Assembly: GCA_015063795.1 (NCBI GenBank)
Contig: SVTL01000001.1
Span: 361,614-425,613 of the forward strand
DNA from: Oscillospiraceae bacterium
GTDB lineage: Bacteria; Bacillota; Clostridia; Oscillospirales; CAG-272
Reading direction: 5' to 3'
Length of the DNA stretch: 64,000 nucleotides
The stretch's first letter is position 1; the number at the start of each line of letters is the position of its first letter. Positions 8,606 through 15,345 of the stretch are shown in pieces. The notes below the pieces were generated by a model. That model was not told where the DNA came from. It did not search any database and saw only the letters and a list, made by a program, of their open reading frames with translations. Position numbers and translations under genes: made by a program.

Positions 8606-9142
8606 ATGATGATCCAAGTGCTGACCGCCGAGCGTCTGTGCGACGTTCACACTGCCAACGATCCTTTTCCGATCCTCGGACGCCTCCGCCTGAACTATAA
8701 AGAGGGTGTTTGGACAAGCGAGGAATGTCTGTTTGAAACGGCCGCCGAAAAGCGGTATCCGATCTACGACGGAGCCTTGCCCGCCGACTACCTTGACAGC
8801 GAGGACCGCATCCTGTATTTAGCATATGAAGCAAACCGATGCATCGGGCAGATCCTGATCGCACGGGCGTGGAATCGGTATGCACATATTGAGGACATCG
8901 CGGTGGCAGCGGATCACCGCGGAAAGGGCGTGGGAAGCGAGCTGATGTCCCATGCCCGCACATGGGCTCTCAGCAAGGGATTGCGCGGGCTTTCCCTTGA
9001 AAGTCAGGATAACAACCTGCTTGCCTCCCGTTTCTTTCAAAAGCAGGGAATGCATATCGGAGGCGTCAATACCTCGCTTTACCGCCATCTGGGAAAGCCT
9101 TATGAGGACGAGACTGCTGTCTTTTGGTATCTGGATTTTTGA
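8606..9142 (+). CDS. GNAT acetyltransferase, streptothricin acetyltransferase (Sat)-like
   Basis: A 178-residue cytoplasmic N-acetyltransferase. The acetyl-CoA binding segment is VAADHRGKGVGSELM (R/Q-x-x-G-x-G/A type). Several stretches closely follow the Sat-4/SatA streptothricin resistance family: WNRYAHIEDIAV, LESQDNNLLASRFF, a conserved GGVNTSLY and the C-terminal AVFWYLDF. Family members acetylate the beta-lysine group of streptothricin. Whether this copy confers resistance or acts on another amine is not decidable from sequence. The start is the first of two ATGs after GAAAGGAGAAGC; the open frame reaches further upstream without a ribosome site. The stop lies one base before the sfsA start, so the two are translated together. 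Confidence 0.85.
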   Translation: MMIQVLTAERLCDVHTANDPFPILGRLRLNYKEGVWTSEECLFETAAEKRYPIYDGALPADYLDSEDRILYLAYEANRCIGQILIARAWNRYAHIEDIAVAADHRGKGVGSELMSHARTWALSKGLRGLSLESQDNNLLASRFFQKQGMHIGGVNTSLYRHLGKPYEDETAVFWYLDF

Positions 9143-9143
9143 T

Positions 9144-9836
9144 ATGCGTTATGCTTCTGTGATCAAAGGGCGTTTTCTTGCCCGCCCCAACCGTTTTTTG
9201 GCAAGAGTTGACATTGATGGAAAAGAAGAGACCGTCCACGTGAAAAACACGGGACGGTGCGGCGAGCTTCTTCTGCCCGGAAGCGTTGTCTGGCTGTCGG
9301 ACAGCGGCAACGCCGCGCGCAAAACGCGGTATGATCTGATCGCCGTCGAAAAGCAGACCGAACGGGGAAGCCTGCTTGTGAACATCGATTCGCAGGCCCC
9401 GAATGAGGCGGCAGCGGAATGGCTTTTAAGCAGCGGACTGTTCTCACAAAAGGCATCGGCTCGCCGCGAGGTGCAAAAGGGAAGCTCACGCTTTGATCTG
9501 GCCGTGGATGACGGCGGAAGCATTTCCTATATTGAAGTGAAGGGCGTGACGCTGGAGCGGGACGGCGTTGCCCTCTTTCCCGATGCGCCCACCGAGCGCG
9601 GCGTCAAGCATGTCAAGGAGCTGATCGAATGTGTGAAGGAGGGATTTGGTGCCTATCTGCTCTTTGTCGTTCAGATGAAAGGGGTTCACACCTTTTCGCC
9701 CAACGATGAAACGCACAAGGCCTTTGCCGATGTCCTGCGCGAGGCGAAAGCGTCCGGCGTTATGATCTTGGCTTATGACTGTCTGGTGACACCCGATTCG
9801 ATGGCATTGGATGCTCCCGTTCCTCTGTCGCTGTAA
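9144..9836 (+). CDS. sfsA: SfsA family DNA/RNA-binding protein
   Basis: A 230-residue protein of the sugar fermentation stimulation protein A family. The conserved features are the N-terminal OB-like part (RPNRFLARVDIDG, HVKNTGRCGELLLPG) and the C-terminal nuclease-like core (YIEVKGVTLERDGVALFPDAPTERG, then HVKEL). The Glu-x-Lys of IEVKG and the preceding acidic residue form a PD-(D/E)xK-like site. E. coli SfsA binds DNA and has been linked to maltose gene expression; its biochemical role is still poorly defined. The ATG at 9144 follows the acetyltransferase stop by one base. An intrinsic terminator closes the unit. Confidence 0.93.
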   Translation: MRYASVIKGRFLARPNRFLARVDIDGKEETVHVKNTGRCGELLLPGSVVWLSDSGNAARKTRYDLIAVEKQTERGSLLVNIDSQAPNEAAAEWLLSSGLFSQKASARREVQKGSSRFDLAVDDGGSISYIEVKGVTLERDGVALFPDAPTERGVKHVKELIECVKEGFGAYLLFVVQMKGVHTFSPNDETHKAFADVLREAKASGVMILAYDCLVTPDSMALDAPVPLSL

Positions 9837-9856
9837 TATGAAAATATATATAAGGA

Positions 9857-9892
9857 AAGAGCGTCTCCCATGCAGGTGAACGCTCTTTTTGG
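9857..9892 (+). terminator. Intrinsic terminator of sfsA
   Basis: AAGAGCGT (9857-9864) pairs with ACGCTCTT (9880-9887), followed by T residues. Confidence 0.85.
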
Positions 9893-9898
9893 ACTTCT

Positions 9899-10255
9899 TT
9901 ATTCTTTTGTGAGCGAGCGGATCTCATGAACACCGCTGATCTGAAGCGGATAGGTCTCCATCACCAAGCCGTCAAAGAAGATCAGGATGCTGTATCCCTT
10001 TTTCACCTCGTCTCTCAAGCCTTGTCTGCTGACAGAAACTTGGTCTCCCTCGCGGATGCCGCCGCTGCTGCTTGTGCTTTCCACCAGCAGAGAGGATTCC
10101 GTGCAGGAGAGCACCTTGGCGGTGAAAAAATAGCATCCGTTTTCATCGGTCCCGACCGCTTGTGACATGCCGCTGTCGTCTGTAACGCTCCGAGCGCAGG
10201 AGAACAGCGAACCGATCAGAAGCAGCACGAGAAAAAAGGAAATACGTTTCTTCAT
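9899..10255 (-). CDS. Small lipoprotein of unknown function
   Basis: A 118-residue predicted lipoprotein. The signal peptide MKKRISFFLVLLLIGSLFSC ends in the lipobox LFSC, with the lipidated cysteine at residue 20. The mature part of about 98 residues looks like a small beta-rich (OB-like) fold: a segment on 'tight' turns (FFTAKVLSCTESSLLVES), then EGDQVSVS and a C-terminal FDGLVMETYPLQISGVHEI, reminiscent of the DUF3221-like lipoproteins of Firmicutes. I set the start at the ATG at 10255 because AAGGAGATGATT precedes it; an upstream in-frame ATG at 10291 has no ribosome site. No function can be assigned. It converges on sfsA. Confidence 0.75.
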   Translation of the reverse strand: MKKRISFFLVLLLIGSLFSCARSVTDDSGMSQAVGTDENGCYFFTAKVLSCTESSLLVESTSSSGGIREGDQVSVSRQGLRDEVKKGYSILIFFDGLVMETYPLQISGVHEIRSLTKE

Positions 10256-10345
10256 GGGAATCATCTCCTTAAAAATGGCTTTGTGATACATCAGACGCGC
10301 AGGAAAAGAAAAGGTTTCATAAATTTGATTGTTCCCAACGAAAAA

Positions 10346-10368
10346 ACACCTCTCTGTATGTGGGGTGT
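10346..10368 (-). terminator. Hairpin with T tract upstream of the lipoprotein gene
   Basis: Read on the minus strand, a 7-bp stem (10362-10368 with 10346-10352, one G-U pair) is followed by six T. No minus-strand gene lies upstream, so it is either an attenuator in the lipoprotein leader or a stop for antisense transcription. Confidence 0.45.
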
Positions 10369-10386
10369 CAAGGTCTGAAAAAGTTT

Positions 10387-10425
10387 ACCGCCGTGAGTGA
10401 TCGTTTGGTTGCTCGCGGCGGTTTT
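10387..10425. terminator. GC-rich hairpin, relative of the 41-bp repeat
   Basis: An 11-bp stem (ACCGCCGTGAG with CTCGCGGCGGT) followed by three T on the plus strand. It resembles in size and sequence the CCGCCG...CGGCGG hairpins at 12991 and 14507 but has diverged from them. Confidence 0.5.
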
Positions 10426-10474
10426 GGTGTGGTGTCTCATACAAAACAGACACAATTCTGTGCCACATTGTCTG

Positions 10475-10503
10475 TTCACAACGGATACCGATTGTGATAT
10501 AAT
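10475..10503 (+). promoter_or_regulatory. Promoter of the XRE-metallopeptidase unit
   Basis: TTCACA (10475-10480), 17 bp, TATAAT (10498-10503), about 55 bp before the XRE start. Confidence 0.75.
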
Positions 10504-10558
10504 AAAACCGATCATGATCATGCTGTTATCATAAAACGAACATGAGGGTGGGATTTTT

Positions 10559-11632
10559 ATGGAACTGAAAAACAAACTGAAAGAACTGCGAACCGCACGC
10601 GATATGACGCAGGAAGCTGTCGCAGAGCACCTTGGCGTGTCCTCTCAAACCGTGTCAAAGTGGGAACGGGGCTTGCTGTCACCCGACATTGCTCTTTTGC
10701 CCAAAATCGCCCTGCTTTTCAAATGCTCGATCGATTCCTTGTTCGACATGGAATTGGTGTGGAGCACGGAGCATCGAAAAGAATTTGTCGAGAAGATTCA
10801 TGCCCTGCATGAGAAAAAGGATTGGGAGGGCGTATATCAGGCATGGATTCATGAAATCGAGCTGAATCCCGATCGTTACGACAATTATGCCGATGTTATG
10901 CTTCATGTATACCGAAAAAAGCTCTATGACAACGATCGGGTGAAAAAAATGATCTCTCTTGCCGAACACGCTGAAAAGTGCTGTACCGATGATGACAAAC
11001 GCAATGAGATCTATCGAATCATGCTTCAGCTTTGTTCCGAATCGAAGGATCCTGACATTCGGGAAAAAGGAACGTATTATTACAAAAAATTGCCGTCCTT
11101 GCGCCATAGCCGCGAGGTATACGCGAAGTTTGTCATGGACGGTGAAGAATACCGATCGCAGGTTTTGAAAAACATCATTTACACGGTCGATCTTACGGAA
11201 TGCTCGGTACGGCAGCTGATCTTGCCGGATATGCCTCTGCAGGAAAAGCTTTTTTACTATAAAAAGGCGGCAATGCTGTATGAGACGGTTTTAGACGGCA
11301 AATTTTCCGGATTTTACGATCCGCCGCTGATTGCGGATTATTATGACATTGCAAAAATCTACATGAAAACAGGCCAAATGGATGAGGCATCGGAATATAT
11401 CGACCGCATTCTTATGATGTTGGAACGGCACATGAACGAAAACGAGAAGGAAAACAAGTCAAAGCTTTTGTATGCTACCGTTTTTCCGAATCATACACCG
11501 TTTGAGCGGACTTGCCGGAAGCAGCTGGGACAAATGCTGAAAAATCCGATCTTTGAGCCGTTTAGGGATAAAATTCAAGACATGTACGAAAGATACAGCG
11601 CGTATGTTTCGCTGAAAGGAGAATCAAGATGA
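10559..11632 (+). CDS. XRE-family transcriptional regulator with helical C-terminal region
   Basis: A 357-residue regulator. Residues about 6-60 form a Cro/C1-type helix-turn-helix (LRTARDMTQEAVAEHLGVSS, then QTVSKWERG), with the usual Q-T-V-S-K-W-E recognition pattern. The remaining 290 residues are predicted helical with repeated pairs of helices, like a TPR array, the layout of Rap/Rgg-like peptide-responsive regulators; no peptide gene is visible here. A GAGGGTGGG ribosome site precedes the ATG. The stop overlaps the start of the next gene in an ATGA, so the regulator and the lipoprotein peptidase are translationally coupled. The regulator has its own good promoter and may control it. Confidence 0.85.
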   Translation: MELKNKLKELRTARDMTQEAVAEHLGVSSQTVSKWERGLLSPDIALLPKIALLFKCSIDSLFDMELVWSTEHRKEFVEKIHALHEKKDWEGVYQAWIHEIELNPDRYDNYADVMLHVYRKKLYDNDRVKKMISLAEHAEKCCTDDDKRNEIYRIMLQLCSESKDPDIREKGTYYYKKLPSLRHSREVYAKFVMDGEEYRSQVLKNIIYTVDLTECSVRQLILPDMPLQEKLFYYKKAAMLYETVLDGKFSGFYDPPLIADYYDIAKIYMKTGQMDEASEYIDRILMMLERHMNENEKENKSKLLYATVFPNHTPFERTCRKQLGQMLKNPIFEPFRDKIQDMYERYSAYVSLKGESR

Positions 11633-12930
11633 AACAGTTATCTGCCATTGTATCCGCTATTTTGCTTGCAACAGTTCTTTTCGGTTCCTGCGGGCAAGCA
11701 CCCGAGAAGTCGCATCCTATTGATACTTCGGATAAAGCGGATACAACAACCGATATATCAGAGCCTGCTCCCGATCGGTTTGCAAAGGTCCGCACAAGCG
11801 GTGAAGAGTGGCTGTCATACGGCTTGTCAGCATACGAAAGTGGCAAATCCGTGCAGGATTTGAAGGACTTTTTTGCTGTACCTTCAAATATGACATATCT
11901 CACCTTATACGATCATTTTTTCACGTATGACAAGGAAAAAACAGTCCAAGTGGCAGAAGCGCTGTTCCGTTTTATCGCGGATGAATACGGCGCGGATGCT
12001 CTGCTTGACTTGGAAAAACGCAATGAATATAAGAGCACATACCTGAAATCGCTCGGACTCGATACCGCATACTCACAACCGCCGGCGATTGACTCTCTGC
12101 TTGCTTCCATGGTGTTTTCCTCGGATGGTACATATAAGTATATCATCGCTTTTGACAATGTGACTTACTATTTCAAGGATTTCGGTGCGGGCAGCCCGAC
12201 GCAATATCACGGATTTCTCTATTACAGTACGACCGGCCTTTTTGAGATGATCGAGTATCTGAAAGCTAACAAGTTAAGCGACGGACTGGATACCGACCGC
12301 GATTTCCATTTTTACATGACCTTGGATGGAAGCGGTTACTCGAAAACCGTTTATGCTGACGGCAGCATGTATATCAACGACGGTTATTCAACGCTTCACG
12401 AGGCACTGCATGCAATGGGGATCACCAGGAATGACAACATCTGGCTGAGCGAGGGAATCTGCAATTATTTCGGAAAAATGTTGGGCTTCAACGATCAGAT
12501 CGCGCTGTCGCATATGCAAATGATGATGATGGCAAAGCAGGGTTATTTCGATGAGCGTGCCGCTTCCGGTGATCAAAGCGCTCAGATGCACAAACAGATC
12601 TATGAACGGTATATCGCACGCGGCGGCAAGCTTGATTCTGCCGATCGCTTTGATCTGCGCTTGTACATCGACACTGTCGCATCGTTGGAGCTTGAAGGCT
12701 TTCAAAATGTAACGCTTGGCGAAGCCTATGAGCTGGTGAACAAAAAGAAATGCACGTCCATAGGAAGCGAATTGACCTATGAGCAGGCAAGCTCGCTGAT
12801 AACCTATCTTGCCGACACCTATGGCATCAGCAAGGTTCTCGAAGCGTATCGCACGCAGGATGTTGAATCGGTATTCGGGAAAGGTTATGAAAACTTGAAG
12901 TCGGAATGGCTGGCATATTTGAATCAATAA
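11629..12930 (+). CDS. Putative zinc-metallopeptidase lipoprotein (HEALH motif)
   Basis: A 433-residue predicted lipoprotein. The signal peptide is followed by GSC, with the lipidated cysteine at residue 21, then a low-complexity Thr/Asp/Pro linker to about residue 50. The centre holds a zincin signature: HEALH at 257-261 and WLSEGICNY with Glu275 as candidate third ligand. The HExxH...WLsEG arrangement is that of gluzincins of the Peptidase_MA type. The remainder is not recognisable to me; no further hydrophobic segments are seen, so the catalytic part would sit outside the membrane. The ATG overlaps the XRE regulator's stop by four bases. Substrate unknown. Zinc binding is inferred from the motif only. 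Confidence 0.75.
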   Translation: MKQLSAIVSAILLATVLFGSCGQAPEKSHPIDTSDKADTTTDISEPAPDRFAKVRTSGEEWLSYGLSAYESGKSVQDLKDFFAVPSNMTYLTLYDHFFTYDKEKTVQVAEALFRFIADEYGADALLDLEKRNEYKSTYLKSLGLDTAYSQPPAIDSLLASMVFSSDGTYKYIIAFDNVTYYFKDFGAGSPTQYHGFLYYSTTGLFEMIEYLKANKLSDGLDTDRDFHFYMTLDGSGYSKTVYADGSMYINDGYSTLHEALHAMGITRNDNIWLSEGICNYFGKMLGFNDQIALSHMQMMMMAKQGYFDERAASGDQSAQMHKQIYERYIARGGKLDSADRFDLRLYIDTVASLELEGFQNVTLGEAYELVNKKKCTSIGSELTYEQASSLITYLADTYGISKVLEAYRTQDVESVFGKGYENLKSEWLAYLNQ

Positions 12931-12990
12931 GCACTCTGAAGTCTGAAAATAAGGTCTTACGACACATACAAATCGATACCAATCATACAA

Positions 12991-13031
12991 CCGCCGAGAG
13001 GAACCGTTTGGTCGCTTTCGGCGGTGTTTGT
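12991..13031 (+). repeat. 41-bp direct repeat, copy 1 (hairpin/terminator)
   Basis: A hairpin with CCGCCGA...TCGGCGG arms followed by TGTTTGTTTTA. It probably serves as terminator of the metallopeptidase gene, 60 bp upstream. All 41 bases recur exactly at 14507-14547 in the same orientation, on the other side of the AT-rich XRE gene. Confidence 0.9.
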
Positions 13032-13062
13032 TTTATAGACTTGTTAATTTAACGTGCAAATA

Positions 13063-14223
13063 TTAAGCATCACAAAGAACTTTCTCGATTTCTTTAACTG
13101 CGTTTTTATAACGTTCCGACTTTGTGAAATCATTATCTTCACTTGAATACAAACCACTAAAGCTATATGCCCAATGAGGTGTTTTCTCAGCAAAGAATTT
13201 GTAATCTGCCAAAATTTCTTTATCCTTTGTCTTTCCTTTTACCCATGCAAACATTTCACACGCAGTTTTTGCGGCTTTGTCAAGTGCTGTATATGCAGCA
13301 TCGTAATCATTATTCAGTAAATGCATTTTGCACATCATAGTGTATGATGTGATCAAATAGCAATAGGGCATCTTTTCATAAGAATTAACGTCAAGAGTTG
13401 TTGCATCCAAATACAAAGATACTGCCGTTTTGGCAATACTTTCGGCGTGTTCCAATATCGAAATGGATTTGCCTGTCTCATACACATCGGAATTCACACT
13501 TTCATACAATGCTCTCAAGTAATCCAAGCATTTTTCTTTGTCTGCAACCAATTTCGCTTGATTTGCCTTGTCAATCGCTTTTTGGGCATACAACACTTTG
13601 CTTTGTGCCGCGTTCTTTATTCCGCATGTTTCCGGGAGCATCTCAACAAAGTGTAGAGCTTCATCAAAGTTATCGTCCAAGAGCATAAGCCTGATCATCA
13701 ACTGATTGGCATTTATCTGAAGCTCTATAACTAGGGTGTTGTTACAAATCGAAGAAAGCATTGATTTGCACTGAGTGTAGATTGATTCATAGGTATCTGC
13801 TTCAATATGGAATCTTCCTCTTACCTTGACTACCAAGAGATAATCATATAAAGCTAATGCGCATTTATATTTTACTTCATAATCGGTAGGATACTTGCGC
13901 AGATACTCCTTATAAAGATTGGCGACTAACAAATCGGCATTGTTTTCTTTGGTGTTGACAGAATAATTGGCCCAAACAGTATTCACGTTGCGGAGAAGTG
14001 TTTCATGATCGGCTTTCTCGTCAAATCCGACTCCAAGCAAATAATCGGTTGAAACGCAAAGGATGCTCGCAAGCGGAACAATTTGAGATATATCCGGCAT
14101 TGTGTTGTTACATTCCCAGTTGGATATAGACTGAACCGAAACACCAATGTGTTCAGCAAGCATAACTTGCGACATGCCTGCATCCGTGCGCAGCTTTTTA
14201 ATTTTTTGACCAAAATTCAACAT
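13063..14223 (-). CDS. XRE-family transcriptional regulator, AT-rich
   Basis: A 386-residue regulator. Residues about 3-62 are a Cro/C1-type helix-turn-helix (IKKLRTDAGMSQVMLAEHIG, then VSVQSISNWE), after which YLLGVGF closes the domain. The rest is helical and TPR-like. I start it at the ATG at 14223, six bases after AGAAGGA; in-frame ATGs at 14229 and 14241 are alternatives. The gene is visibly richer in A and T than its neighbours, uses codons such as AAT, TTT and ATA that they avoid, and stands alone on the minus strand between two 41-bp direct repeats. These signs suggest recent acquisition. What it regulates is unknown. Confidence 0.85.
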   Translation of the reverse strand: MLNFGQKIKKLRTDAGMSQVMLAEHIGVSVQSISNWECNNTMPDISQIVPLASILCVSTDYLLGVGFDEKADHETLLRNVNTVWANYSVNTKENNADLLVANLYKEYLRKYPTDYEVKYKCALALYDYLLVVKVRGRFHIEADTYESIYTQCKSMLSSICNNTLVIELQINANQLMIRLMLLDDNFDEALHFVEMLPETCGIKNAAQSKVLYAQKAIDKANQAKLVADKEKCLDYLRALYESVNSDVYETGKSISILEHAESIAKTAVSLYLDATTLDVNSYEKMPYCYLITSYTMMCKMHLLNNDYDAAYTALDKAAKTACEMFAWVKGKTKDKEILADYKFFAEKTPHWAYSFSGLYSSEDNDFTKSERYKNAVKEIEKVLCDA

Positions 14224-14279
14224 ATTCATTCCTTCTTTCATTGTTCAATTGAAAGATCGTAGCTACTCTTTCTGATCAC

Positions 14280-14285
14280 ATTATA
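14280..14285 (-). promoter_or_regulatory. Extended -10 promoter of the AT-rich XRE gene
   Basis: The minus strand reads TGCTATAAT, an extended -10 box, about 57 bp before the ATG at 14223. The -35 (TTTAAT, 17 bp upstream) is weak. The rest of 14286-14500 is AT-rich with no gene that I can see. Confidence 0.6.
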
Positions 14286-14506
14286 GCAGAAAACATTCAA
14301 AAATTAAATATAGTAAATCGTTAACTCAACTATAAACGCATTTATACACCACGATATATTAGGCGGTTGATAATTCAGTCTGCAGTAAATAAGCGCGTTT
14401 AACTCGTATTCATTATACCATATTTTCGTAAAAAATTGAAGAAAGAGATTCAAATATTTATTTTTATGGATTACCTAACGGGGAAATGCATCCGCTTAAC
14501 AACAAG

Positions 14507-14547
14507 CCGCCGAGAGGAACCGTTTGGTCGCTTTCGGCGGTGTTTGT
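14507..14547 (+). repeat. 41-bp direct repeat, copy 2
   Basis: Identical over 41 bases to 12991-13031. The segment between the starts of the two copies is 1516 bp and holds only the AT-rich XRE gene and its promoter. There is no plus-strand gene before this copy that would need a terminator. Confidence 0.9.
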
Positions 14548-14559
14548 CATATGGATAAA

Positions 14560-14611
14560 CAAAAAAACAAATCCGAACCGTTCCGTTACAACGAAGCCGT
14601 TCGGATTTGTT
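14560..14611 (-). terminator. Intrinsic terminator of tRNA-Val(CAC)
   Basis: On the minus strand a 13-bp perfect stem (14599-14611 with 14566-14578) is followed by a run of T (plus-strand A at 14560-14567). It begins six bases after the CCA end of the tRNA. Confidence 0.9.
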
Positions 14612-14616
14612 TGCTT

Positions 14617-14693
14617 TGGTGGAGACACGGGGGATCGAACCCAGGACCTCACGGATGTGAACCGTACGCTCTGACCAGCTGAGCTATGCCTCC
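14617..14693 (-). tRNA. tRNA-Val (anticodon CAC)
   Basis: A 77-nt cloverleaf with encoded CCA. The acceptor arm GGAGGCA pairs with TGTCTCC (one G-U), the D arm is GCTC/GAGC, the anticodon arm TACGG/CCGTG with loop TTCACAT gives anticodon CAC, and the T arm has GGTTCGATC. It decodes GUG. A perfect-consensus promoter lies upstream and a strong terminator follows. Confidence 0.93.
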
Positions 14694-14705
14694 AAGTACT
14701 TTGCT

Positions 14706-14734
14706 ATTATAGCTCATTTACGGCGGTTTGTCAA
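14706..14734 (-). promoter_or_regulatory. Consensus promoter of tRNA-Val(CAC)
   Basis: TTGACA (14729-14734), 17 bp, TATAAT (14706-14711) on the minus strand, ending 12 bp before the tRNA. Confidence 0.9.
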
Positions 14735-14806
14735 TATCTTTTTCGAATTTCTTTTGAGAAAAATGAACCGAGCACCTCATATCGCATCTTTTTCGCACGC
14801 TCCGTC

Positions 14807-14836
14807 TTGACAAAACATAGGAAAGAATGATAATAT
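14807..14836 (+). promoter_or_regulatory. Promoter of the VOC-cinA-mutS-like cluster
   Basis: TTGACA (14807-14812), 18 bp, TAATAT (14831-14836), with an overlapping TATAAT at 14834-14839. No other clear promoter or terminator is seen before tgt, so it may serve a long unit. Confidence 0.65.
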
Positions 14837-14902
14837 AATATAAATATACTTTAGAGAAGCAATGATTTCAAAATACAATATGCTTTGAAGGAGAATGTAC
14901 TT

Positions 14903-15313
14903 ATGAACGGACTGTATGGCATCGGATTTCACCACATCGCTCTGAATGTGTCGGACATCGACCGATCGGTCGCTTTTTATACGGAGGGACTGGGCTTCCG
15001 CGTGTACCGCAGCTGGACCAATGCCGGAAGCGGCACCCGTGCGGCCATGATCGATTTCGGTAACGGCTGTCTGGAGCTGTTCGGCGGCGCCAAGCAGGGC
15101 GAGATCACGACACCTGCAGGTGCCTATCCGCATTTTGCCTTTGCCGTTGAGGATGTGCAGGCTGCCTATGATCATGCCATCGCGGCAGGAGCAAAGCCGA
15201 AGAAGGAGCCTTCCGATGTGACCGTTCCCTCCGAGGTCCCGCTGAACATCACCATCGCCTTTGTCTACGGACCGGACGGCGAGCAGATCGAATTTTTCAA
15301 AGAGAACCGATAA
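14903..15313 (+). CDS. VOC family protein (glyoxalase/bleomycin-resistance fold)
   Basis: A 136-residue cytoplasmic protein with two beta-alpha-beta-beta-beta units. Typical metal-site positions are visible: His in FHHIALNVSDIDRSVAFY, Glu in CLELF, His in PHFAFAVEDV and Glu in the C-terminal DGEQIEFFKEN. The opening HHIALNVSDIDRS and the ending YGPDGEQIEF are those of lactoylglutathione-lyase-like or methylmalonyl-CoA-epimerase-like members; the exact reaction cannot be assigned. I start it at the ATG at 14903, nine bases after GAAGGAG. An in-frame TTG at 14885 lies before the ribosome site. The gap to cinA is 32 bases. Confidence 0.85.
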   Translation: MNGLYGIGFHHIALNVSDIDRSVAFYTEGLGFRVYRSWTNAGSGTRAAMIDFGNGCLELFGGAKQGEITTPAGAYPHFAFAVEDVQAAYDHAIAAGAKPKKEPSDVTVPSEVPLNITIAFVYGPDGEQIEFFKENR

Positions 15314-15345
15314 ACAACGGCAATCAGCAAACGGAGAAACACAAC

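Noticed and set aside
12991-14547. An insertion sequence or integrative element bounded by the 41-bp repeats
   Set aside because: No transposase or integrase frame lies between the copies, and the repeats are direct hairpins rather than terminal inverted repeats. I keep the observation as repeats only.
14617-14693. A complete integrated element at tRNA-Val(CAC)
   Set aside because: No duplicate of the tRNA 3' end was found in the window and no integrase is next to it.
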